A stretch of 64,000 nucleotides of DNA from an uncultured Acidobacteriaceae bacterium (GCA_903904755.1 CAIVDV010000051.1:1-64000); one strand, 5' to 3'; shown: positions 25,468 through 34,993, counted from the first letter of the stretch. Notes: generated by a model not told the origin, from the sequence alone. A program made the numbers and translations.

Positions 25468-26303
25468 TTTTTGCTCTCGCTTGCGATGAATTTTTCTTCG
25501 CTGTGCTTGTTTCCGTTGAGAACTTCGACGACAAACGAATCGTCTTTTACCACGGCCTTGTGCTGCACAATCACGGCGGCCTTCGGAACTGGCGAACCAT
25601 TGAACAGTTGGGTCATGGCGCTGCCGGGTGGTTTCGTAAGTTCCGTATCCAGCGGATTGCGCAGTACAAGCTGAATGCGGGTTTGCCCGCCTGCCAGCGT
25701 CAGCAACTCAGCATCGCTGGGAGAAACCAGGAGGCTCACAACCTGCACCTGCTGCGGCTTGCCTTCCGCATCCTTTTGAATGTCCTGACCGGCGGAGAGA
25801 ACCTCAATATTCTGAATCAGGGTGCGAACCTGTGTACCGTACTTCTGCGAGTCCTGATCCGGGGGATTGCCGGAAATCAGTACATCCACCCGCTGGCCCG
25901 GGGTCACAAAACCCGCAACGCCCACGACATCGTCAACCTTCACAGCAATTGCGCGCATTCCCTTGGGAATCGTCGACGAAAGGCCTCCGCCGGATCCCAC
26001 CGGGGCTAGCCGGTTGTCCAGAATCGGTTCGCCTGCATACACAGCAGACACCACTCCACGGCCAACCGCGTCTTCCGGCTTCAGGATTGCTCCCTTGGGA
26101 ATGATGCCCTGGACAACCGCAGTGGATAAATCTGCGGCGCGAAGCACGCTACCCAGCTTCAGGTCGACCGCAGCGGTGACGACGCGCGTCCCGGCGACCT
26201 GCGTTGGAAGCACGCGACTTGCCATTGCCTTGTACACCACCCAACTGCATGCGGCGGCAACCAGAAACGCAATCACGAGGATGGGCAGCATTCGCTTCGA
26301 CAT
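25464..26303 (-). CDS. cpaB: Flp pilus assembly protein CpaB/RcpC
   Basis: 279 residues: one N-terminal membrane helix (about 4-24), an SAF domain (about 40-105: TRVVTAAVDLKLGSVLRAADL ... AGEPILDNRLAP), then the RcpC/CpaB domain (GMRAIAVKVDDVVGVAGFVTPGQRVDVLIS). It acts in the periplasm with the secretin. ATG at 26303 chosen with GGAA upstream; a TTG one codon earlier also fits. First gene of the cpaB-cpaC operon. A GG-N9-GC sequence at 26376 resembles a sigma-54 promoter but has the wrong spacing. Confidence 0.95.
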   Translation of the reverse strand: MSKRMLPILVIAFLVAAACSWVVYKAMASRVLPTQVAGTRVVTAAVDLKLGSVLRAADLSTAVVQGIIPKGAILKPEDAVGRGVVSAVYAGEPILDNRLAPVGSGGGLSSTIPKGMRAIAVKVDDVVGVAGFVTPGQRVDVLISGNPPDQDSQKYGTQVRTLIQNIEVLSAGQDIQKDAEGKPQQVQVVSLLVSPSDAELLTLAGGQTRIQLVLRNPLDTELTKPPGSAMTQLFNGSPVPKAAVIVQHKAVVKDDSFVVEVLNGNKHSEEKFIASESKK

Positions 26304-26665
26304 CAAAGTTCCATTCGGATTTGCCTCTTTTTCCAGCCCTCACGGAAGTGCCGGCGACAAATCTGGGGTAATTATAGCAACGAGTTACCTTCACAAGACC
26401 GATATCTGTCCTGCTTTACATCTGGGGAAACGAAAAAGAAAACACCCGTGCCGAATTATATCGTAGCCATCCGGATTTCACCCCGTAATTGCGACAAATC
26501 TGGTGCAGAAAATTCTGGGCTCATATAGCTGCTTATCCGCTTCAGTAGATTGTGCAAATATCGAGGGCGACTTTTTCGCAACGGCACCGCTACAATCGAC
26601 TCATCCAGATAGCAGCGCCGGGCCCGGAACGCTGGCCTGGCAATAGAATGCGGTAAAGTGAGGCG
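26304..26665. other. Divergent intergenic region between cpaB and the TonB-like gene
   Basis: 360 bp without a supported gene; lower G+C than the flanks. Contains TACAAT at 26591, which could be a -10 element for the plus-strand gene, without a matching -35. Confidence 0.4.
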
Positions 26666-28186
26666 ATGGCAGGAGCCCCAATCACCACCCTATTTACCGA
26701 GGTGTCAGCCCCTGGACAGGGACCGTCCGGGGTTGCAGTTTCGTTTCTCATTCACTGCGTCTTGATTGGTGGCAGCTTCTACACCATTCGCCATACCCCC
26801 CGCATTCAGGAGCCAAACCTCATTGACGAGGTTCCCGTCCGCCTGCTCACCCTCAACCGGCCGGTCAACGTCTACCGCGACTTTGGCGTCTTCAGCCACC
26901 CCGCGCCACGGAAAACCACTCCAGTGCCAAAGCCGCAGCCCACCGGTGGCGGACAAATGATGCCCACCGTGCGCCCCAGGCTGGAGCTGCGCATTGAGCA
27001 CGCGCCCCAGACCCTTGTGGACCCGCTGCGCAAGCCTGATGTCGTGGTGAAGATTCCCACCCCACTGCCGAACGTAGTGCTCTGGAAGCCCGAGCCCATC
27101 ATGGTCAAGGAGGTCCAGCCCACCATCGAGGTGCCCACGACCGCCCCTGTGAAGTCATCCATGACGCCGCCAAACCATGAGCCGGATCTGGCCGATGTGC
27201 AGGTCGCCTCCACCCCGAACGCTACCGAAAAACCCGCCCTGGCGCCCAGCACCACTTCGCCCGTCACATCGGTGAAGCCCGCCCCCATTCAGCAGGCACC
27301 CCAGACCAGCTCTGCAGCAGACAAGCCACCCGCCCCGGTGGCACTGGTTTCCATCACCGAGTTCCGGATGGACAAGGGAACCACCGCATTGCCGCCCGCC
27401 AACCAGGTGGCTTCTTCCAGGGATCCTGTTTCCATGCAGCCAGGCAAAGTTGCACTCGGGGCAGCCGAGCCAAGCAAAACCCAGGCAGCACCCAAAGACG
27501 GAATTGGCACCGGCAAGCAGCCCGGAGAGCACGGGGACCAAACCGGGAAAGGCACCGCCACGGTCGCGCCCGCTGCAGTTGCTGCCGTTGCAGCACCCGC
27601 AGCAGTGGCGCCTGCAAAGGTTCAGGCTCCCGCCACTGACTCCGGCTCGGCAATCAACAATCCCCAAACCAGGGTGGCGACAAAGAGCGCAACCAATGAC
27701 AAAACCATGCCCGCCGATGATGTCGAGAATGGCGTCCATGTCTCCCTCCCCCCGGATGGGCGATATGGTGCGATTGTCGTCGGCGGCTCTCTTTCCGATA
27801 TGTTCCCCGAGACAGACGGCATCATGACTGACCGGCTCACCTACACGGTCTATCTTCAGGTGGGATTGCCCCGCGCCTGGATCATGCAGTACTCGCTTCC
27901 GGAGAGTTCAGAGCATGGCATCAACACCATTCGGCCTGAGGCACCGTTCCCATATGAGATATTCCGGCCAAAGATTTCCCCGGGAGAAATCACCACCGAC
28001 GCGATTCTCGTCCATGGGCTCGTAAACAAATCCGGTCACTTTGAGCAGTTGGATATCGTCTATCCCCACCGCTACGCAAAGGCAAAGTCCTTCCTGGCAA
28101 ACATGGAAAGGTGGCAGTTCCGCCCCGCCACGCAGCAGGGGATCCCAACCACCGTCGAAGTGCTCCTGATTATTCCGGTCAATTAA
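26666..28186 (+). CDS. TonB-like protein inside the Tad pilus locus
   Basis: 506 residues. A short N-terminus and a hydrophobic segment (about 21-41: SGVAVSFLIHCVLIGGSFYT) are followed by a long Pro/Ala/Thr-rich spacer (about 80-350) and a C-terminal domain (about 380-506) that resembles the TonB fold (SGHFEQLDIVYPHRYAKAKSFL, WQFRPATQQGIPTTVEVLLI). It is larger than ordinary TonB and has no ExbBD partner here. It is the only plus-strand gene between 13.4 and 37.3 kb, standing between cpaB and tadG. A role in spanning the periplasm for the pilus machine is possible but inferred only from position. GAGG lies just before the ATG. Confidence 0.75.
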   Translation: MAGAPITTLFTEVSAPGQGPSGVAVSFLIHCVLIGGSFYTIRHTPRIQEPNLIDEVPVRLLTLNRPVNVYRDFGVFSHPAPRKTTPVPKPQPTGGGQMMPTVRPRLELRIEHAPQTLVDPLRKPDVVVKIPTPLPNVVLWKPEPIMVKEVQPTIEVPTTAPVKSSMTPPNHEPDLADVQVASTPNATEKPALAPSTTSPVTSVKPAPIQQAPQTSSAADKPPAPVALVSITEFRMDKGTTALPPANQVASSRDPVSMQPGKVALGAAEPSKTQAAPKDGIGTGKQPGEHGDQTGKGTATVAPAAVAAVAAPAAVAPAKVQAPATDSGSAINNPQTRVATKSATNDKTMPADDVENGVHVSLPPDGRYGAIVVGGSLSDMFPETDGIMTDRLTYTVYLQVGLPRAWIMQYSLPESSEHGINTIRPEAPFPYEIFRPKISPGEITTDAILVHGLVNKSGHFEQLDIVYPHRYAKAKSFLANMERWQFRPATQQGIPTTVEVLLIIPVN

Positions 28187-28225
28187 ACCCCTGCTACCGA
28201 AAGCGGGCGGGATTCACAGAAATGC

Positions 28226-28254
28226 AAAGGCCGGGGCGCGATGCCCCGGCCTTT
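28226..28254. terminator. Bidirectional terminator between the TonB-like gene and tadG
   Basis: AAAGGCCGGGGC pairs with GCCCCGGCCTTT around a five-base loop, serving the two convergent genes. Confidence 0.85.
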
Positions 28255-28276
28255 CCGCTTTGATGCGCCCCGACAG

Positions 28277-29758
28277 CTACGTTACGTTGTCTGGAATCAG
28301 ACGCGATTGCGTAAAGTCATTCGCAATCGAGGTGAAGATCTGATTCAGGTTGGATGTCGGTTGTGCCTGGGACTGGCAACCGTTGCTGGAGTTGTAGTCG
28401 GCCGAATAGAAACTCGCCAGCGTGGATGCCATGTCGCGCAGGGTGGCGCAGGAGCTGCCTGCGTAGGTGCCGGTGTCTGTACTGCAGGTACCGGTAGTTG
28501 CAGCTCCATATGCCACCGTGTATACCGTGGTGCCGGCAGCCGTCGCCGCCTTTGCTGCCGTAACTGCCTGCGCGCACTGGTTCTTTGAAGACGGATAGGT
28601 ACCCGAGGTCGTGCTGAACCCAGGGGCGGTGGTCTGGAACATGGTCGACTGCGCGTCACCGTCCGAAAGGAAGATGATCACGTTCTGCGAGCCGGAACGA
28701 AGGGATGCCTGGTGCACCAGCTCAGCCTGAGCCGCGTAGATGGCGCCCGCGTAGTAGGTACCGTCGCCACCGGGAGTGGTCATGCCAGAGCAACCGGATT
28801 TCCCGCCCGCATCCTGCACCAGATAGGAAGCGGTATTGAGCGACCCGGAGAGGTCGGAGGTCCTGTAGTCGCTCCAGAACGGGGTGACCATGTAGGTCGC
28901 GGTCGCCGTCGGGGTCGCGCTGTTCAGATTCGTGTAGGTGGTGGCCGTAGTGCTTGGGAAGGTGTAGACCGGCAAGGTACCACTGCCATAGCCGTTGCAG
29001 AGCTGCCCGATTGTCGGCGTGGTTGTCGATCCGCCTGCCTGGCTGGCATAGACGTTCGGGAAGGTGAACAGCGACACCGTGTCTACCGCGTTCGTGGCTA
29101 CATTGTTGGTGAAGACGCAGCTTGAATAGCTCGCCGCGCAGGGAGACATGTTCTGCAACAGCGTCTGAACGCCGTTCAGCGCGCACTTGATGCGCGTAAT
29201 GCCGCCGCAACTGGAGTCAGTATTCGAGCCCATCGAGGCCGTCGAATCGATGATGATGGCCACGTTGTACGGCGTCGAATTTGCCCCGCGCATGGCCGCG
29301 GTGGCTTTGGAACTCATCGTGAAGCTCGGCATTCCGAAGAGCCCGCCAAAATACAGCTTCACCGTCACCTGCTGCACCACCTGGACCGCATTTCCGTTGC
29401 CCGGCGCAATGCAGGACTCGCCCTGCGCAGTCAGCGCGGCCAGGCACTTCACCTGCGGATAGCCCGTCGGGAAGGTGACATTGGGAAGATTCGTGTATTG
29501 GTTGTTGTTGGTGCCGGTGGCGCTGAAGGTTGTCGCCATCGACACCGCAGTGGAGTTCGGAAGTTGCTCCGCACCCGCCATCGCGGCTGCATCCGTTGAG
29601 AACTGCAACTGGTGATACGCGATGTATACCCGCCCGAAATCGATCACAAGGCCGGCAAACCCGAGCATCACAATCATGGCAAACGATACGACAACCAGGG
29701 CTTGACCGCTTTCATCTTTCGCCCGGGAGAAGAGACGCGGGGTCACGTTCTTGAACAT
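28277..29758 (-). CDS. tadG: TadG-like pseudopilin with von Willebrand factor A domain
   Basis: 493 residues. The N-terminus is the TadE/TadG hydrophobic segment (ESGQALVVVSFAMIVMLGFA), followed by FSTDAAAMAGAEQL, which is typical of TadG. From about residue 175 there is a VWA domain whose metal site reads IIIDSTASMGS, and a later VIIFLSDGDAQS strand. Many Cys residues suggest disulfide bonds in the exported part. TadG proteins are minor pilus or envelope components. Start at 29758 with GGAG 7 nt upstream; it lies 11 nt after tadE. Confidence 0.88.
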   Translation of the reverse strand: MFKNVTPRLFSRAKDESGQALVVVSFAMIVMLGFAGLVIDFGRVYIAYHQLQFSTDAAAMAGAEQLPNSTAVSMATTFSATGTNNNQYTNLPNVTFPTGYPQVKCLAALTAQGESCIAPGNGNAVQVVQQVTVKLYFGGLFGMPSFTMSSKATAAMRGANSTPYNVAIIIDSTASMGSNTDSSCGGITRIKCALNGVQTLLQNMSPCAASYSSCVFTNNVATNAVDTVSLFTFPNVYASQAGGSTTTPTIGQLCNGYGSGTLPVYTFPSTTATTYTNLNSATPTATATYMVTPFWSDYRTSDLSGSLNTASYLVQDAGGKSGCSGMTTPGGDGTYYAGAIYAAQAELVHQASLRSGSQNVIIFLSDGDAQSTMFQTTAPGFSTTSGTYPSSKNQCAQAVTAAKAATAAGTTVYTVAYGAATTGTCSTDTGTYAGSSCATLRDMASTLASFYSADYNSSNGCQSQAQPTSNLNQIFTSIANDFTQSRLIPDNVT

Positions 29759-29769
29759 GGGAAGCTCCA

Positions 29770-30294
29770 TTACTGAACAAGTTCTGAGGTAGACGCCCCC
29801 AGCCTGCACGAGGGGGCCAGGTTGACGCCGTAAAGGGAGAGACTACACGGATATGTGACGACGACGCTTGCAGTGGAACCCTGAATCAGCTTGCCTGCCG
29901 CCCCGGAAGTCGTGCTGGAGCTGGAGCAGGAAGTCGTGGTGTACGCGGTTCCATTGAGGGTGATGGTGTACGAGAGGCTAGAGGTGATAAGCCCCGGCGA
30001 GGCCGCTTGAAGCGTGCTGGAAACCAGCGTGCAGGGATCCGTTGTATTCCCGCGGGCAATCGCCAGCGCGCGCGCCGCAATATCAACCCCGTTTTCCAGC
30101 ATCAGATAGTGGCTCAGTGTCAGGCCGAACTGGAAAATTCCGGTGATGATCAGCAGCAGAATTGGCAGGGTAAGTGCCATTTCAACAAGCGCACCACCCT
30201 CTTCCGAGCGACGCAGGCTCCGGCGGGAAATACGGCTGCGAGGGCTCTGGCAAGCTCCCTCAGACAATCCGGATTGTTTGATTCGTGCTTTCAT
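29770..30294 (-). CDS. tadE: TadE-like pseudopilin
   Basis: 174 residues. After a basic N-terminus comes the TadE motif EEGGALVEMALTLPILLLIITGIFQFG, processed like other prepilins, then MLENGVDIAARALAIARG and a Ser/Thr-rich C-terminal domain. I prefer the ATG at 30294 because GGAG stands 10 nt before it; an upstream ATG at 30318 lacks a site. Makes a two-gene unit with tadG. Confidence 0.88.
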   Translation of the reverse strand: MKARIKQSGLSEGACQSPRSRISRRSLRRSEEGGALVEMALTLPILLLIITGIFQFGLTLSHYLMLENGVDIAARALAIARGNTTDPCTLVSSTLQAASPGLITSSLSYTITLNGTAYTTTSCSSSSTTSGAAGKLIQGSTASVVVTYPCSLSLYGVNLAPSCRLGASTSELVQ

Positions 30295-30447
30295 CAGTTT
30301 TCGCTCCAACATCGTCATCTGCTGTCTTCGCCTGCGGCCGTCGGCGGGGGACCCATCCTGACAGCCGCTGGAATCAAGTCATTGCGGTCAGACAAAACAC
30401 GTCACCTTAAACGTTACGGCTTTTCAGCAAGCCATGTAAATAACGAA

Positions 30448-30504
30448 TTGTAAACACATTGGTAACACCCCGGGAATGCACCAACCGGCCATGGCCGTAT
30501 ACCC
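30448..30504 (-). promoter_or_regulatory. Candidate activator sites upstream of tadE
   Basis: TTGTAAACAC (30448) and CCGTATACCC (30495) resemble the palindromes at the pilin promoters, but spacing is 47 bp and no -24/-12 pair lies between them and tadE. Weak evidence. Confidence 0.25.
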
Positions 30505-30525
30505 CAAACAGGGGATACCCCTGAA

Positions 30526-30930
30526 CTAACCCGCATCCACAACTTCAATAAAGTCGAGCAGCGTCCTTCTATCTGCCGTCCGCCCTGCAGAAAGTGCGTC
30601 GTCCTTTGACCGAGGCGTGCTGGAAAGCACAAAGCGAAGCCCCACTCCGTCCGGCCCCTGCCGCACCACCTTGGCCTGCACCGCAATGCTGCGCAGCAAA
30701 TCCTGCTCCGTCCCGGTGTCCCGCTGAAGGGTCATCGTCACAATCGTCCCAGGACGCCACCGCTGCTCGGTCATCAGGTACGCGCCGGTCTCTGAAATAT
30801 CGCGTATCGGGTGAGGCTGCGGAGTCGCGCCGTCCCAATAGTAGGCCACAAGACGTGTCGTCTTCTGACGCGTCGCCTTCCGGTTATCCTCTTGAAAGAA
30901 TAGTGAAACCCGCTCCCAGATTGTGCCCAT
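30526..30930 (-). CDS. PilZ domain protein
   Basis: 134 residues. PilZ cyclic-di-GMP-binding signature: RKATRQK (RxxxR) near residue 17, then IRDISETGAYL (DxSxxG) about 25 residues later, then a beta-barrel (VTMTLQRD ... VQAKVVRQGPDGVGLRFV). It is the last gene of the minus-strand prepilin peptidase-cpaE-cpaF-tadBC run, starting 6 nt after the DUF192 stop. This places the pilus under likely cyclic-di-GMP influence, although the target of the protein is unknown. Confidence 0.88.
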   Translation of the reverse strand: MGTIWERVSLFFQEDNRKATRQKTTRLVAYYWDGATPQPHPIRDISETGAYLMTEQRWRPGTIVTMTLQRDTGTEQDLLRSIAVQAKVVRQGPDGVGLRFVLSSTPRSKDDALSAGRTADRRTLLDFIEVVDAG

Positions 30931-30936
30931 AGTTCC

Positions 30937-31386
30937 CTATCCTTTCCGCGCGGCAATCCGCTGGCCACTCAGGTGACCATCCGGCATATCGATAGAGCCC
31001 CACCGCAACCGCACCTCCATCTCCTCTGCAGGGCAGATAATCAGCTGGTCGCCAATCTGCGTCTCAGAGGAATAGATCGTGTGCGTGGGCAGTTGCAAGA
31101 CACTGGCCGCCTGCGATTTGAAAGGGGCAACCAGGAAAGGGGGGAAATGTTCAATCAGATGGACGACGTTGTACTGCTCGTCCAGGTAAACAAGGTCCAG
31201 CGGAAACATCACGCCAATCGAATGGACACCGCTCGAAGGGACTACCCAGAGACCCTCGTCGAGACGCAGACGAAGCCTTCCGATAAGCCCCTTCAAACGC
31301 GCAAAATGCGTATCCGCCGCGGTCACGCCGAGGCAGAGAAAGCTCTCCCGCACTTTGTTGTACACGCAATAGGTTCGTTGCTTCAT
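30937..31386 (-). CDS. DUF192 family protein (second of two)
   Basis: 149 residues, with the DUF192 segments RLKGLIGRLRLRLDEGLWVV, GVHSIGVMFPLDLVYLDEQY and VLQLPTHTIYSSETQIGDQL. About 30-40% similar by eye to the paralog at 23389, with a C-terminal extension of about 25 residues. GGAGG lies 5 nt before the ATG. Located between the small membrane protein and the PilZ gene. Confidence 0.85.
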   Translation of the reverse strand: MKQRTYCVYNKVRESFLCLGVTAADTHFARLKGLIGRLRLRLDEGLWVVPSSGVHSIGVMFPLDLVYLDEQYNVVHLIEHFPPFLVAPFKSQAASVLQLPTHTIYSSETQIGDQLIICPAEEMEVRLRWGSIDMPDGHLSGQRIAARKG

Positions 31387-31654
31387 CTCGGCCTCCGCAC
31401 TCGGATACTGCGCATCAAATTGGGCCTTCCGGTGCGTTTGGTAGTGAAGTATGAGTACCGGAATTCCCGGAGCCGTCTCGGAGTCGAGGCAAAAAAGCTT
31501 CCGAAAACCGGGGAATCATGTAAGCAAAACCGTGTCGCGGCGGCAAGTGCCGTCAGCGGATTGAGTATTGGCGATACGCCGAGCCTGGTGCGGGCGCACG
31601 CAAGATGAATCAACTTGCAGGCGCCCACGCCCGGAACCCTTGGAACGGCCCTAA

Positions 31655-31747
31655 CTAGACCTTCTTGCGGCGGCGCTGAATCAGGATGACGAGCAGAATC
31701 ACAAATACAACTCCGCTGACAATCCGGACGAGAAGTGCGTTGTCCAT
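31655..31747 (-). CDS. Small single-span membrane protein in the Tad operon
   Basis: 30 residues. Begins MDNALLVRIVSGVVFVILLV, one hydrophobic helix, and ends in the basic tail QRRRKKV. A strong AAAGGAG stands 7 nt before the ATG, and the frame ends cleanly with TAG. It lies 37 nt downstream of tadC and upstream of DUF192, on the operon's strand. Such a short gene is usually missed in annotation. Predicted N-out/C-in from the positive tail. Function unknown; it could be a partner of TadC/TadB. Confidence 0.65.
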   Translation of the reverse strand: MDNALLVRIVSGVVFVILLVILIQRRRKKV

Positions 31748-31784
31748 AACCGTTATCTCCTTTCGTTGAATAAACCTGAATTTG

Positions 31785-32702
31785 CTACTTCGACAAAAAC
31801 TTTGCGAATGACTCCATCATCATAATGGCGGCAGGTCCAATGGTGACAATGAAGATGGTTGGAAAGATGAAGAAGACCAGTGGAAAGACAAGCTTGACCG
31901 TGGTCTTGGCCGCTTGCTCCTCCACCGCCTGGCGGCGCTTGGTCCGCATCACCTCAGAGTGGACACGGAGGTTCTTGGCGATGCTTGTCCCAAACTTCTC
32001 TGACTGGATAAGGACAGCCACCACCTGCTGAACAGACTCCACCGCCGTTCGCTCGGCAAGGTGACGCCACGCATCGGCGCGCGGCTTGCCCGCACGCTGC
32101 TCAAGAACCACAACACCAATCTCATCGGATATCACCGGCTGCGCGCTTTTCAGCTCTTCAACCGTGCGCGCCGTCGCCTGGTCCAGTCCAAGGCCCGCCT
32201 CAATGCAGATCACCAGCAAATCAAGAACATCGGGCAACGCGCGCCGGATTTTGGCCTGGCGAGCCGAAATAACTCGGCCAAGCCAGAAATCCGGAGCCAG
32301 GAAGCCGAGTGCCAGGCACATGATGTAAACAAAAATCGGGCTCGTCGCGTTCGCCAACCCACTCACCAGCGCAATGATGCAAAGCACCAGCGGAACCAGA
32401 ACCTTCGAGCTGTAGAAGTAGTTGATCGCGCCCTCTTCCCGGAAGCCGGCGCGGATCAACCGCTGCTGCACAACCGAAACTTCCCCGGCCGAACGCGGCA
32501 GAAGCTTCTCAAAGAACCCCAGAAAAACCGTGAACGAAACGCCGGTCTCGGCAAGCCGGCTCTTCAGCTTGTCCCCGCGCTGCATGTTCGGGCTGATTAC
32601 CGCAGTCACTCGATCGGCCATCGAGTCCTTGGACGTAAACAGGTACGCACCAAGTATCAGCAGCAGGAATACTCCGACAAATGCCGCAATCGCAATCAGC
32701 AT
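31785..32702 (-). CDS. tadC: Tad pilus inner-membrane platform protein TadC
   Basis: 305 residues with a GspF-type domain (about 150-280): RRALPDVLDLLVICIEAGLG, then EQRAGKPRADAWRHLAERT and SEKFGTSIAKNLRVHSEVMR, and C-terminal membrane helices. It pairs with TadB to form the membrane platform driven by CpaF. ATG at 32702 with GAGG 7 nt upstream; a TTG one codon before is possible. 22 nt after tadB. Confidence 0.95.
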   Translation of the reverse strand: MLIAIAAFVGVFLLLILGAYLFTSKDSMADRVTAVISPNMQRGDKLKSRLAETGVSFTVFLGFFEKLLPRSAGEVSVVQQRLIRAGFREEGAINYFYSSKVLVPLVLCIIALVSGLANATSPIFVYIMCLALGFLAPDFWLGRVISARQAKIRRALPDVLDLLVICIEAGLGLDQATARTVEELKSAQPVISDEIGVVVLEQRAGKPRADAWRHLAERTAVESVQQVVAVLIQSEKFGTSIAKNLRVHSEVMRTKRRQAVEEQAAKTTVKLVFPLVFFIFPTIFIVTIGPAAIMMMESFAKFLSK

Positions 32703-32724
32703 CAAGCTTCCTCAGGACGTGAAA

Positions 32725-33696
32725 TTACACGTCAATATTGACAATCTTCTGAATAATCAGCGCCCCGAGAACAATCATGATGCCGGAGCCGTAAAGCAAT
32801 TTGATCCCGATGTCCCGGCGCCAAAGAAGACTGATGTTGTCTGGCGCAATAAACCACAGTGCAATGCCAAGGATTACCGGCAGAAACGTCAGAATCCACC
32901 CCGTCATCCGGCCCTGGGCGGTAAACACACTCACCTGGCGCTTCAGGCGGAATCGCTCCCGAATCACCTCGGAGCTCTTCTCCAGTACCTCGGCAAGGTT
33001 GCCCCCGCTTTCCTTCTGGATAAGAATAGCGGCAATGATGATGCGCAAATCCTGAATCGGCACCCGCGCAATCAGATTCGCCATCGCGGTACGAAGCTCA
33101 AGACCGAAATTCTGCTCTTCAAAGCAGATGCGGAACTCGCCCCCTACCGGGTCGGGAGCCTCCGTCGCCACCAGACCCAGCGCCGAAACCAGGCTGTGAC
33201 CCGCCCGCAGCGCGTTCACAATCATGTCCGTCGCTTCCGGCAACCCTTCCTCAAACTTGTGGAAACGGCGCGCGCGCTTCTGGCGAACGAAAAGAATCGG
33301 CAGCAACGATGCGATAATCCCCGCCACAATCGCTACCAGAACCTGCCGCATCCGCATATACAGCAGCAGATAGGCAATGGCACCCGAACACGCGCACATC
33401 AGCAGCAGCGTTCCCACCGTCCACTTCAGGTTCGCCTGGTACAGATAGATCCGAAGTCGGGGCGCAATCTCCACCTGCAGCAGCAGGCGGTTGATGAAGG
33501 AAACCTGGCTGAAAAGTTCCGCCTTGCGGATGTCCCCAACCTGATCGCCACCGGTAGCCTTTTCTGTCGCCAGCGCGGCTTGCAGGACCGCAAGGGTCTT
33601 CTTCTCGTCACGCGATGCCCCGGAGCCACCCGCGATCATGATGAGCGCGAAGATCACGAAGGCACTTACGAAGGTGAGAAGCAATACGCCAATCAT
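32725..33696 (-). CDS. tadB: Tad pilus inner-membrane platform protein TadB
   Basis: 323 residues: an N-terminal membrane helix, a pair of mid-protein helices (about 95-135), and a GspF domain (RFHKFEEGLPEATDMIVNAL, RAGHSLVSALGLV, KESGGNLAEVLEKSSEVIRE). Standard TadB length and order. 16 nt after cpaF and 22 nt before tadC, so part of one operon. Confidence 0.95.
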   Translation of the reverse strand: MIGVLLLTFVSAFVIFALIMIAGGSGASRDEKKTLAVLQAALATEKATGGDQVGDIRKAELFSQVSFINRLLLQVEIAPRLRIYLYQANLKWTVGTLLLMCACSGAIAYLLLYMRMRQVLVAIVAGIIASLLPILFVRQKRARRFHKFEEGLPEATDMIVNALRAGHSLVSALGLVATEAPDPVGGEFRICFEEQNFGLELRTAMANLIARVPIQDLRIIIAAILIQKESGGNLAEVLEKSSEVIRERFRLKRQVSVFTAQGRMTGWILTFLPVILGIALWFIAPDNISLLWRRDIGIKLLYGSGIMIVLGALIIQKIVNIDV

Positions 33697-33712
33697 GCGA
33701 TGAGCTGCCTTT

Positions 33713-34993
33713 CTAGTTCACTTCCGTGGTCTTTTCAAAAAGATCCGGCGACAGGAAAATGCCGGAAGTACGCAGTTGCTCAAGGAACTTGGGACGAATT
33801 CCGCTCGGGACAAACGTGCCCAGAACCTTGCCATCCGGTCCGATTCCCTTCTTCTCAAACCGGAAAATCTCGTGCATGGAAAGCACATTCTCTTCCATGC
33901 CCGTAATCTCTGAAATGTTGGTGACCTTGCGTGTGCCGTCGCTCATACGCGATACCTGCACGATAATCGAGACGGCGGAGGCAATCTGCTGGCGAATCGT
34001 CTTTTCCGGCAGGCTCATGCCCGCCATCGCAATCATCGACTCCAGGCGTGAAACCGCATCGCGCGTGGTGTTGGCATGGATCGTGGCCATTGAACCTTCG
34101 TGGCCGGTGTTCATTGCCTGAAGCATGTCAAAAGCCTCTTCGCCACGGACCTCGCCAAGGATGATGCGGTCAGGACGCATACGGAGACTGTTGATCAGCA
34201 ACTGCCGCTGCCGGATGGCCCCGGTTCCTTCAACGTTCGGAGGGCGGGTCTCCAACCGCACAATATTCTCCTGCGCCAACTGCAATTCGGCCGCATCTTC
34301 AATCGTGACGATGCGCTCTCTCTTCGGAATATACTGCGAGAGAATGTTCAGGAACGTGGTTTTTCCGGCGCCTGTACCTCCTGAGATAAGGATGGAAATG
34401 CGCGCGCGAACCGCGGCCGACATCACTTCCATCATCTCTGCCGAGATGCTCTTCAATGCCACCAGTTGATTGGCCGCAATCGGGCCAGTGCCAAAGCGGC
34501 GGATGGAAACAGCCGGACCGTCAATCGCCAGCGGCGGAATAATTGCGTTCACGCGCGAGCCATCCGGCAGGCGCGCGTCCACCATCGGTGACGACTCATC
34601 CACACGGCGGCCTACCCGGGAAACAATACGGTCAATAATCTGAAGCAGGTGAGCATCCGACCGGAAGCTGGTGTCCAGCCTCTCCAGAATGCCGCCACGC
34701 TCCACAAAAACCCGGTCTTTCCCGTTGATCAGGATGTCGGAAATCTTCGGGTCGCGCAGCAAAGGCTCCAGTGGCCCCAGACCGAATACCTCGTCCAGCA
34801 ACTCGCCTTCAAGCTTCTCCTGCTCGGCAAAGCTGAGTGGTACGTTCAGGCTGGAAATCACCTCGCCGATCATGCTCGCGACGGCCTGACGCGCCACATT
34901 GCTGTTGACTTTTGAGAGCTTCTCAAGGTCCAGCTTGGCCAACAGACTTCGGTGTACGTCTGTCTTCAGTTTTTCGAGATTCGGACCTTCCAC
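33713..34993 (-). CDS. cpaF: Tad pilus secretion ATPase CpaF/TadA
   Basis: 426 residues. Type II/IV secretion ATPase: N-terminal segment with [20 protein letters not shown], Walker [14 protein letters not shown], the Asp box [10 protein letters not shown], Walker [21 protein letters not shown] and the His box [10 protein letters not shown]. It powers pilus assembly from the cytoplasm. The start is GTG at 34993, with a GGAATGG tract upstream; no in-frame ATG fits better. Confidence 0.96.
   Translation of the reverse strand: MEGPNLEKLKTDVHRSLLAKLDLEKLSKVNSNVARQAVASMIGEVISSLNVPLSFAEQEKLEGELLDEVFGLGPLEPLLRDPKISDILINGKDRVFVERGGILERLDTSFRSDAHLLQIIDRIVSRVGRRVDESSPMVDARLPDGSRVNAIIPPLAIDGPAVSIRRFGTGPIAANQLVALKSISAEMMEVMSAAVRARISILISGGTGAGKTTFLNILSQYIPKRERIVTIEDAAELQLAQENIVRLETRPPNVEGTGAIRQRQLLINSLRMRPDRIILGEVRGEEAFDMLQAMNTGHEGSMATIHANTTRDAVSRLESMIAMAGMSLPEKTIRQQIASAVSIIVQVSRMSDGTRKVTNISEITGMEENVLSMHEIFRFEKKGIGPDGKVLGTFVPSGIRPKFLEQLRTSGIFLSPDLFEKTTEVN

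Noticed and set aside
26376-26390. AGGTAACTCGTTGCT upstream of cpaB as a sigma-54 promoter
   Set aside because: The GG and GC elements are nine bases apart instead of ten, and the -24 part is weak.
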